Assembly: GCF_016598475.1 (NCBI RefSeq)
Contig: NZ_JAEMUX010000026.1
Span: 27,355-91,354, forward strand
Direction of reading: 5' to 3'
Length of the DNA stretch: 64,000 bases
Source: Streptomyces adelaidensis
Lineage (GTDB): Bacteria; Actinomycetota; Actinomycetes; Streptomycetales; Streptomycetaceae
The position numbers were made by a program, and so were the translations under genes. The notes under the pieces were generated by a model. It was not told the origin of the DNA, did not search any database, and was given only the letters and a program-made list of their open reading frames with translations. Positions 1 to 6,929 of the stretch are shown one piece after another (position 1 is the stretch's first letter; every line of letters begins with the position of its first letter).

Positions 1-1291
1 CCTCGAGGTCCAGCTTCTCGAAGACGGAGGACGCCTGGATGAGCGCCACGCCACCACCGGCGACGATGCCCTCTTCGACGGCCGCCTTCGCGTTGCGGAC
101 GGCGTCCTCGATGCGGTGCTTGCGCTCCTTGAGCTCGACCTCGGTCGCGGCACCGGCCTTGATGACGGCCACGCCGCCCGCGAGCTTCGCCAGGCGCTCC
201 TGGAGCTTCTCGCGGTCGTAGTCCGAGTCGCTGTTCTCGATCTCGGCGCGGATCTGGTTGACCCGACCCGCGACCTGGTCCGAGGAACCGGCACCGTCGA
301 CGACGGTGGTCTCGTCCTTGGTGATGACGACCTTGCGGGCACGGCCCAGGAGGTCCAGGGAGGTGTTCTCGAGCTTGAGACCGACCTCCTCGGAGATGAC
401 CTCGCCACCGGTGAGGATGGCGATGTCGTTCAGCATCGCCTTGCGGCGGTCGCCGAAGCCCGGGGCCTTGACCGCGACGGATTTGAAGGTCCCGCGGATC
501 TTGTTGACGACCAGGGTCGACAGGGCCTCGCCCTCGACGTCCTCGGCGATGATCAGCAGCGGCTTGCCCGACTGCATGACCTTCTCCAGGAGCGGGAGCA
601 GGTCCTTCACGTTCGCGATCTTGGAGTTCGCGATCAGGATGTACGGGTCGTCGAGGACGGCCTCCATACGCTCCATGTCGGTGGCGAAGTACGCCGAGAT
701 GTAGCCCTTGTCGAAGCGCATACCCTCGGTGAGCTCAAGCTCCAGACCGAAGGTCTGGGACTCCTCGACGGTGATGACGCCTTCCTTGCCGACCTTGTCC
801 ATCGCCTCGGCGATGAGCTCGCCGATCTGGGTGTCGGCGGCGGAGATGGAGGCCGTCGAAGCGATCTGCTCCTTGGTCTCGACATCCTTCGCCTGCTCCA
901 GCAGGGCACCGGAGACGGCCTCGACGGCCTTCTCGATACCGCGCTTCAGAGCCATCGGGTTGGCGCCGGCGGCGACGTTGCGCAGGCCCTCGCGGACCAG
1001 CGCCTGGGCGAGGACAGTCGCGGTCGTCGTGCCGTCACCGGCTACGTCGTCCGTCTTCTTGGCGACTTCCTTGACCAGCTCGGCGCCGATCTTCTCGTAC
1101 GGGTCCTCGAGCTCGATCTCCTTGGCGATGGAAACACCATCGTTGGTGATCGTGGGGGCGCCCCACTTCTTCTCGAGGACGACGTTGCGGCCCTTGGGGC
1201 CGAGCGTCACCTTGACGGCGTCCGCGAGCTGGTTCATGCCGCGCTCGAGGCCGCGCCGTGCCTCCTCGTCGAACGCGATGATCTTGGCCAT
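1..1291 (-). CDS. groEL: 60 kDa chaperonin GroEL (C-terminus cut by window edge)
   Basis: ATP-dependent cytoplasmic chaperonin that folds proteins in a double-ring chamber. The 430 residues present begin MAKIIAFDEEARRGLERGMN and include the ATP-site motif GDGTTTATVLAQ, so the equatorial, intermediate and apical domains are present; about 110 C-terminal residues lie outside the window. No groES precedes it, so this is the stand-alone groEL copy (groEL2 type) of Streptomyces. The start follows a GGAGGA ribosome site. Two CIRCE operators upstream indicate HrcA repression relieved by heat. Confidence 0.98.
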   Translation of the reverse strand, partial: MAKIIAFDEEARRGLERGMNQLADAVKVTLGPKGRNVVLEKKWGAPTITNDGVSIAKEIELEDPYEKIGAELVKEVAKKTDDVAGDGTTTATVLAQALVREGLRNVAAGANPMALKRGIEKAVEAVSGALLEQAKDVETKEQIASTASISAADTQIGELIAEAMDKVGKEGVITVEESQTFGLELELTEGMRFDKGYISAYFATDMERMEAVLDDPYILIANSKIANVKDLLPLLEKVMQSGKPLLIIAEDVEGEALSTLVVNKIRGTFKSVAVKAPGFGDRRKAMLNDIAILTGGEVISEEVGLKLENTSLDLLGRARKVVITKDETTVVDGAGSSDQVAGRVNQIRAEIENSDSDYDREKLQERLAKLAGGVAVIKAGAATEVELKERKHRIEDAVRNAKAAVEEGIVAGGGVALIQASSVFEKLDLE

Positions 1292-1417
1292 GTGAAGTGG
1301 TCCTCCCGGACAGGGGGTGGATTTCTCCGGACCGTGCTGGCGCCCGCGACGGACGGCTCGCCGACCTCGTGGTTCCTTGCCCCACATGGCCTGCGGGCCT
1401 CACCGACCCGATCCTCG

Positions 1418-1444
1418 TTGTCACTCTCACCTTCAGAGTGCTAA
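1418..1444 (-). promoter_or_regulatory. CIRCE operator, proximal copy
   Basis: Half-sites ttgtcactc and gagtgctaa are separated by 9 nt. This fits the HrcA consensus TTAGCACTC-N9-GAGTGCTAA with two mismatches in the left arm. It lies about 130 nt upstream of groEL. Confidence 0.85.
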
Positions 1445-1453
1445 CGCCAATGA

Positions 1454-1480
1454 TTAGCACTCGGCATGGTCGAGTGCAAG
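1454..1480 (-). promoter_or_regulatory. CIRCE operator, distal copy
   Basis: Half-sites ttagcactc (perfect) and gagtgcaag are separated by 9 nt. The gap to the proximal CIRCE is also exactly 9 nt, so four half-sites follow one another with an 18-nt period. Confidence 0.8.
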
Positions 1481-1559
1481 CGCCTCTCGATGATCCGCAG
1501 GTGAACGCGCCCCCGAGCGCCCCGTCGGCCCGCCCCGCCCGAGCCGTCCGCACACACCA

Positions 1560-1594
1560 GAGGGCTCGCACCCCTGTACGGGATGCGAGCCCTC
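1560..1594 (-). terminator. Stem-loop terminator after the cold-shock gene
   Basis: Perfect 11-bp arms gagggctcgca / tgcgagccctc flank a 13-nt loop. It lies 46 nt beyond the csp stop codon and separates that gene from the groEL promoter region. Confidence 0.7.
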
Positions 1595-1640
1595 CGATGA
1601 AGAACGAAGAACGTCGCTGCGATAAACCCGGCGCGTTACT

Positions 1641-1844
1641 TCAGACCGCCAAACGGACCATGTCCGCCTGCGGCCCCTTCTGACCCTGCGAGATCTCGAA
1701 CTCGACCCGCTGGCCCTCTTCCAGGGTGCGGTAGCCGTCCATCTGAATCGCGCTGTAGTGGACGAATACATCCGCACCACCGTCGACCGCGATGAAGCCG
1801 TACCCCTTCTCCGCGTTGAACCACTTGACGGTGCCCTGAGCCAT
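1641..1844 (-). CDS. Cold-shock protein, CspA family
   Basis: 67-residue single cold-shock domain that binds single-stranded RNA or DNA and acts as an RNA chaperone or antiterminator. The RNP1-like motif KGYGFI and RNP2-like motif VFVHYSAI are present. The ATG at 1844 follows a GGGAG site 6 nt upstream. A longer in-frame reading (from 1874) only adds non-conserved residues. The gene is monocistronic with its own terminator. Confidence 0.96.
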   Translation of the reverse strand: MAQGTVKWFNAEKGYGFIAVDGGADVFVHYSAIQMDGYRTLEEGQRVEFEISQGQKGPQADMVRLAV

Positions 1845-1874
1845 GCCTAACTCCCCTATTACTGGCCCTTGCAC

Positions 1875-2306
1875 AGATCCACACTTCGCGGATCCGGGTC
1901 AGACCTCACCCCCCAACGGTTGGGGGTGTGCGCCGGAACGCGTCGACCGCGGCCGAATGTATCTGTCCAACTGCCCTCTGCAACAGGTCAATTGGACGAG
2001 AATTCTGGACACGACCGGTCGGGAATGTACGAACAATTCGTCTGAATTCAGGGCAAGTCGGGCCCCGCAAAAGGAATAAAAGACACAAATGCCCTGCGCA
2101 CTTTGGCTACTTCGTATAGGGCGTGCGGCGCGATCAAATATGCGCCCGGCATGAAATCGCTACGGCGATCGGACCGGCTTCCCCAACTGTACCGTGCTCA
2201 ACCATAGAGAATTGCCCCCTCCGCTTCTCTCACGGAGGGGGCAATTCGATGAACAGCGCGTAACCGAAGTTACCGACGGTTACTGCCGACCGGTACTGAA
2301 CCCGGG
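1875..2306. other. Intergenic region without a recognisable gene
   Basis: No reading frame here looks coding. It holds the csp promoter and leader region, an inverted repeat at 1907-1928 (arms around cccccaac / gttggggg) and the terminator at 2209-2247. The stretch is AT-richer than the flanking genes, consistent with promoter DNA. Confidence 0.6.
2209..2247 (-). terminator. Strong stem-loop terminator after thrC-moaD
   Basis: Perfect 15-bp arms (gaattgccccctccg and its complement) with a 9-nt loop, 60 nt past the MoaD stop codon. Confidence 0.85.
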
Positions 2307-2582
2307 TCAGCCACCGGCGACGGCCGGGATGATCGAGACGCCCGCGCCGTCCGGCGTCGCCGTCTCCAGCCCCTGCTCGAACCGGACATCGTCGTCATTC
2401 ACATACACATTGACGAACCGACGGAGCTTTCCCTGATCATCCAGCACACGCGCCGCGATACCGGCGTGGTTCTTCTCCAGATCGGCGATGACCTCGGCGA
2501 GAGTCCCGCCTTCGGCCTCCACCTCGGCCTTGCCGCCGGTGTAGGTGCGAAGGATGGTGGGGATACGGACGCTGACGGACAT
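2307..2582 (-). CDS. MoaD/ThiS-family sulfur carrier protein
   Basis: 91-residue ubiquitin-fold protein beginning MSVSVRIPTILRTYTGG and ending in the essential Gly-Gly. In this family the C terminus is adenylated and thiocarboxylated to deliver sulfur. It lies 114 nt downstream of thrC on the same strand, an arrangement I recall as conserved in Streptomyces. By analogy with mycobacterial CysO (also a MoaD-like carrier, serving cysteine synthesis) it may serve an amino-acid pathway rather than molybdopterin, but that is inference. Start chosen at 2582; the longer reading adds low-quality sequence. Confidence 0.9.
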   Translation of the reverse strand: MSVSVRIPTILRTYTGGKAEVEAEGGTLAEVIADLEKNHAGIAARVLDDQGKLRRFVNVYVNDDDVRFEQGLETATPDGAGVSIIPAVAGG

Positions 2583-2696
2583 GACGTGAAACCTCCGGGT
2601 AAGTGCGGCTTGCCCTAGGGGCGCGGGGCTGTATCGATGTGCGGCTCCGCCGCGTGGGCGCGACCAGCCCCCACCGGCCCCGCGGACGAACAACAG

Positions 2697-3989
2697 CTAT
2701 ACGAGGCCGGCCTCGCGGAACGACTCCAGGTTGGGACGAATGGTCGCGGTGAGCCCGGTCCCGGCCACCGCGTCCAACGTCTTCAGACCGTCCCCCGTGT
2801 TGAGGACGACAGTCGTCAGCGTCGGGTCCAGCAGACCGCCCTCGATCAGCTTCTTGGCGACCCCGACGGTCACCCCGCCCGCGGTCTCCGCGAAGATCCC
2901 CTCGGTCTGCGCCAGCAACTTGATCGCGTCGACGATCTGCTCGTCCGTCACGTCCTCGACGGCCCCACCGGTCCGCCGCGCGATGTCGAGCACGTACGGC
3001 CCGTCCGCCGGGTTCCCGATCGCCAGCGACTTCGCGATCGTGTTCGGCTTCTGCGGCCGTACGACGTCGTGGCCCGCCTTGTAGGCGACGGACACCGGCG
3101 AGCAGCCCTCGGCCTGCGCACCGAAGATCCTGTACGGCCTGTCCTCGACGAGCCCGAGCTTGATCAGCTCCTGGAGCCCCTTGTCGATCTTCGTGAGCTG
3201 CGACCCGGAGGCGATGGGCACGACGAGCTGGTCGGGCAGCCGCCAGCCGAGCTGCTCACAGATCTCGTACGCGAGGGTCTTGGAGCCCTCCGCGTAGTAC
3301 GGCCGCAGGTTGACGTTGACGAAGCCCCAGCCCTCGCCGGCCGGGTCGCCGATCAGCTCGGAGCAGAAGCGGTTCACGTCGTCGTAGTTGCCCTCGATGC
3401 CGACGAGCTCGCCGCCGTAGACCGCGGCCATGACGACCTTGCCCTGCTCCAGGTCGTGCGGAATGAACACGCAGGACCGGAAGCCGGCGCGGGCGGCGGC
3501 GGCGCCCACGGCGCCGGCGAGGTTGCCGGTGGAGGAGCAGGAGAGGGTGGTGAAGCCGAAGGCACGGGCGGCTTCCAGCGCCTGGGCGACGACGCGGTCC
3601 TTGAAGGAGTGCGTCGGGTTGCCGGAGTCGTCCTTGATGAACAGCTTGCCCGCGTCGACACCCAGCTCACGGGCGAGGTTGTCGGCCTTGACGAGGTGGG
3701 TCCAGCCGGGGTTGATGTTCGGCTTGTCGGCCACGTCGGCCGGAACGGGCAGCAGGGGGGCGTAGCGCCAGATGTTCGCGGGCCCGGACTCGATCTTCTT
3801 CCGCAGCTCCTCCGTGTCGTACGCGGAGTAGTCGTAGGCGATCTCCAGCGGGCCGAAACACTCCTCGCAGGCGAAGACCGGGCCGAGGGGGACGCGGTGG
3901 CCGCATTCGCGGCAGCTGAGCGCCGCGGCGGGGCCGAGGTCTACGGTGGAGGTGGAGTCGGTGGTGCTTGCAACAGTCTGCGCAGCCAT
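2697..3989 (-). CDS. thrC: Threonine synthase
   Basis: PLP enzyme converting O-phospho-homoserine to threonine, 430 residues, class I (short, bacterial/plant type) with an N-terminal Cys4 zinc-ribbon-like segment (CRECGH...CEECFG). The PLP lysine is in NPTHSFKDRVV, and the glycine-rich phosphate loop is SCSSTGNLAGAVG. Start MAAQTV at 3989 is chosen because homologues begin with this segment; an upstream ATG at 4022 adds a basic stretch without similarity. It is followed by the MoaD-like gene and probably cotranscribed with it. Confidence 0.95.
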   Translation of the reverse strand: MAAQTVASTTDSTSTVDLGPAAALSCRECGHRVPLGPVFACEECFGPLEIAYDYSAYDTEELRKKIESGPANIWRYAPLLPVPADVADKPNINPGWTHLVKADNLARELGVDAGKLFIKDDSGNPTHSFKDRVVAQALEAARAFGFTTLSCSSTGNLAGAVGAAAARAGFRSCVFIPHDLEQGKVVMAAVYGGELVGIEGNYDDVNRFCSELIGDPAGEGWGFVNVNLRPYYAEGSKTLAYEICEQLGWRLPDQLVVPIASGSQLTKIDKGLQELIKLGLVEDRPYRIFGAQAEGCSPVSVAYKAGHDVVRPQKPNTIAKSLAIGNPADGPYVLDIARRTGGAVEDVTDEQIVDAIKLLAQTEGIFAETAGGVTVGVAKKLIEGGLLDPTLTTVVLNTGDGLKTLDAVAGTGLTATIRPNLESFREAGLV

Positions 3990-4321
3990 GGAGGCGAGGC
4001 CCTTTCTCCTCATCTTCCTCACGACGCACTTCGCCGTGAGACGGATTTGGCACCTTCCCGAGCCGGGAGCCTCGCCACATCAACGTGACAAGAACCAGCT
4101 GGAGGGTTGCCGGGGCTTCAACGGGCCGTATCCCTCTGCCCCTCTGGATGAGCGGTATTTGGTTGTATACGCGAACAACCCGCGACATGCGATGGTCATC
4201 AGCGTTGTTCAAGACTGTAACCGAAGGCCAGCACAGTTGAGGGAGCCGTCCGAACCGCGAGATGGATCAGACCACCTCTGATCCCGTCCCTCGCCGAGTG
4301 AACGCAGAGGAGCCGCGCACT

Positions 4322-5266
4322 GTGCTGAAGGAAGTCGAGCGCTGGCTGAGCACCCGCTCCTGGTCCCTGGCCGACCGCCCGCTCCACAAGATCATGGCCG
4401 CCAAACGCGCCTCGGGCCGGACGGTCAGCGTCGTCCTGCCCGCCCTCAACGAGGAGAAGACGGTGGGCGACATCGTCGCCGTCATCCGTCACGACCTCAT
4501 GCGGCAGGTCCCGCTCGTCGACGAGATCGTCGTCGTCGACTCCGGCTCCACCGACCGTACGTCCGAGGTCGCCGCGGCGGCCGGGGCGAAGGTCGTCCAC
4601 CGCGACGACATCCTGCCCCGCCTGCCGGCCGTCCCCGGCAAGGGCGAGGTCCTGTGGCGGTCGCTGCTGGTGACGACGGGTGACATCGTCTGCTTCATCG
4701 ACGCGGACCTCAAGGAGTTCTCCTCCGACTTCGTCACCGGGATCGTGGGCCCGCTGCTCACCGACCCCGGCGTCGACCTCGTCAAGGCGATGTACGACCG
4801 CCCCCTCGGCTCCGCCGCCGGCCAGGGCGGCCGGGTGACGGAACTGATGGCCCGCCCCCTGCTCAACATGCACTGGCCCCAGCTGGCCGGTTTCGTCCAG
4901 CCGCTGGGCGGCGAGTACGCGGCCCGCCGCTCCCTCCTGGAACAGCTCCCCTTCCCGGTGGGCTACGGCGTGGAGCTGGGCATGCTCGTCGACTCCCTCC
5001 ACCTCGTCGGCCTCGACGCCCTCGCCCAGGTCGACGTCGGCGTCCGCAAACACCGCCACCAGGACGGCCAGGCGCTCGGCCGCATGTCCGCGGCGATCTA
5101 CCGCACGGCCCAGCTCCGCCTGGCCCGCGGCCACCTGATCCGTCCCGTCCTGACCCAGTTCGAACGAGGGTCGGACGGCTTCGAGCCGCGCACGTACTCG
5201 GTGGACCTGGAGGAGAGGCCGCCGATGGTGGAGATCGCGGAGTACGCGGAGCGAAAGGCCGCGTGA
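4322..5266 (+). CDS. gpgS: Glucosyl-3-phosphoglycerate synthase
   Basis: GT81 retaining glycosyltransferase that moves glucose from NDP-glucose to 3-phosphoglycerate, the first step to glucosylglycerate and methylglucose lipopolysaccharide. The N-terminal nucleotide-binding segment is SVVLPALNEEKTVGD, the metal-binding DXD-type motif is CFIDADLKEF, and a conserved region reads QPLGGEYAARR. GTG at 4322 (314 residues) has AGAGGAG 9 nt upstream; an in-frame ATG at 4262 gives a 20-residue extension without a good ribosome site. It is divergent from thrC and sits beside otsA, suggesting a compatible-solute cluster. Confidence 0.93.
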   Translation: MLKEVERWLSTRSWSLADRPLHKIMAAKRASGRTVSVVLPALNEEKTVGDIVAVIRHDLMRQVPLVDEIVVVDSGSTDRTSEVAAAAGAKVVHRDDILPRLPAVPGKGEVLWRSLLVTTGDIVCFIDADLKEFSSDFVTGIVGPLLTDPGVDLVKAMYDRPLGSAAGQGGRVTELMARPLLNMHWPQLAGFVQPLGGEYAARRSLLEQLPFPVGYGVELGMLVDSLHLVGLDALAQVDVGVRKHRHQDGQALGRMSAAIYRTAQLRLARGHLIRPVLTQFERGSDGFEPRTYSVDLEERPPMVEIAEYAERKAA

Positions 5267-5310
5267 GGGGGTGGGGGATGCGGTTTCGTCGGCGGGTGCG
5301 GGTTGTGGTG

Positions 5311-5400
5311 GGTTGCTCGCGCAGTTCCCCGCGCCCCTTAAAAGCATGGGGGCACCCCGCGTTTTCAGGGGCGCGGGGAACTGCGCGACCAGCCCCCACT
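5311..5400. repeat. Intergenic hairpin repeat R1, full copy (gpgS terminator)
   Basis: Perfect 21-bp arms at 5318-5338 and 5367-5387 read ggggcgcggggaactgcgcg on one side. The same core recurs near 13976, 27480, 36386 and 40878. It lies just after gpgS and probably acts as a transcription terminator. Confidence 0.85.
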
Positions 5401-5506
5401 CACCCGCACCCGCCAACCCCACCCGCACCCCCCACCCCCTCAGGCGCCCCCGTATACGGCCCAACCGCACGTTTGACCGGTTCACCCCCGGGCTAGGTTG
5501 AGCCGT

Positions 5507-6913
5507 ATGGCATCAACGCACGGTGCGGCCCGGATCCTCGTCGCCTCCAACCGCGGCCCGGTCACGTACACGCAGGACGAGACCGGCGACCTCAGGTCCA
5601 AGCGCGGCGGCGGCGGCCTCGTCTCGGGCCTGTCCTCGATCGACAAGGACGCGGGCGCCGTCTGGGTGTGCTCAGCCCTCGGCGACGGCGACCGCGAGGC
5701 CGTCCGCCGCGGCGTCGCCGAGCCCGGCGTACGCATGCTGGACATCCCCGCGGACGTGCACGCGGACGCGTACAACGGCGTGGCCAACTCCACGCTGTGG
5801 TTCGTGCACCACATGCTGTACCAGACTCCCCTGGAGCCCGTCTTCGACGCGGAGTTCCGGCGCCGGTGGGCGTCGTACGAGACGTACAACCGGGCCTTCG
5901 CCCAGGCGCTCGCGGACGAGGCGGCGGACGGCGCGGCGGTGCTCGTCCAGGACTACCACCTGGCGCTGGTGCCGCGGATGCTGCGCGAACTCCGCCCTGA
6001 CCTGCGGATCGGGCACTTCTCGCACACCCCGTGGGCGCCGGTCGACTACTTCCGGCTGCTCCCCGACGACATCGCCGCGCAGGTCCTGGGCGGCATCCTC
6101 GGCGCCGACCGGGCCGCGTTCCTCACCCAGCGGTGGGCGGACGCGTTCACCGACTGCTGTCATGCCGTGCTGGGCCCCGGCATCCCGTCCGGCACCCGGA
6201 TCGGTGTGCACGGACTGGGCGCCGACGCGGACTTCCTGCGGCGGCGCGCCCACGAGGCGGACGTCGACGAGCGCATGGCCGCGCTGCGGGAGCAGGTCGG
6301 GACCGCCCCCGACGGCACCCCGCGCCGCACGATCGTCCGCGTCGACCGCACGGAACTCTCCAAGAACATCGTGCGCGGCCTCCTCGCCTACCGGCAGCTC
6401 CTCGACGACCGGCCGTCCTGGCGCGAGCGCGTCGTGCACGTCGCCTTCGCCTACCCGTCCCGGCAGGACCTCGCCGTCTACCGGGACTACACGGCCGAGG
6501 TCCAGCGGGTCGCCGACGAGATCAACTCCGCGTACGGGACGCCGGGCTGGACCCCGGTCGTCCTGCACGTGAAGGACGACTTCGCACGATCCCTCGCCGC
6601 GTACCGGCTGGCCGACGTGGCCCTCGTGAACCCCATCCGCGACGGCATGAACCTCGTCGCCAAGGAGGTACCGGTCGTCTCCGACGAGGGGTGCGTGCTG
6701 GTGCTGTCGCGGGAGGCGGGGGCGTACGAGGAACTGGGCGAGGACGCGCTCGTGGTGAACCCGTACGACATCGGCGGCACCGCCGCCGCACTCCACCAGG
6801 CGCTGTCGCTGCCCGCGGACGAGCGGGCGGAGCGCACGAAGCGGCTGGCCGCCGCGGGGACCGCGCTGCCGCCGACGCAGTGGTTCCTGGATCAGTTGCA
6901 CGCGTTGGACTGA
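5507..6913 (+). CDS. otsA: Trehalose-6-phosphate synthase
   Basis: GT20 enzyme making trehalose 6-phosphate from an NDP-glucose and glucose 6-phosphate; 468 residues, the usual length. It shows the N-terminal NRGP loop, KRGGGGLVSGL, the DYHL segment VQDYHLALVP, the HTPWAP motif and the C-terminal VNPIRDGMNLVAKE nucleotide site. The start ATG has no ribosome site but has TAGGTT (5494-5499) exactly 7 nt before it and TTGACC further upstream, the layout of a leaderless transcript. It converges on the NTPase gene with a 16-nt gap. Confidence 0.96.
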   Translation: MASTHGAARILVASNRGPVTYTQDETGDLRSKRGGGGLVSGLSSIDKDAGAVWVCSALGDGDREAVRRGVAEPGVRMLDIPADVHADAYNGVANSTLWFVHHMLYQTPLEPVFDAEFRRRWASYETYNRAFAQALADEAADGAAVLVQDYHLALVPRMLRELRPDLRIGHFSHTPWAPVDYFRLLPDDIAAQVLGGILGADRAAFLTQRWADAFTDCCHAVLGPGIPSGTRIGVHGLGADADFLRRRAHEADVDERMAALREQVGTAPDGTPRRTIVRVDRTELSKNIVRGLLAYRQLLDDRPSWRERVVHVAFAYPSRQDLAVYRDYTAEVQRVADEINSAYGTPGWTPVVLHVKDDFARSLAAYRLADVALVNPIRDGMNLVAKEVPVVSDEGCVLVLSREAGAYEELGEDALVVNPYDIGGTAAALHQALSLPADERAERTKRLAAAGTALPPTQWFLDQLHALD

Positions 6914-6929
6914 TCGGCCGACAGCGGCT

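Noticed and set aside
116..1444. 442-codon open frame on the plus strand opposite groEL
   Set aside because: Mirror frame of a conserved gene; the groEL protein is unmistakable and the opposite frame has no recognisable domain.
2637..4088. 483-codon open frame opposite thrC
   Set aside because: Shadow of thrC created by high GC; no domain, and it crosses the thrC promoter region.
4199..5485. 428-codon open frame opposite gpgS
   Set aside because: Antisense shadow; runs through the R1 hairpin repeat.
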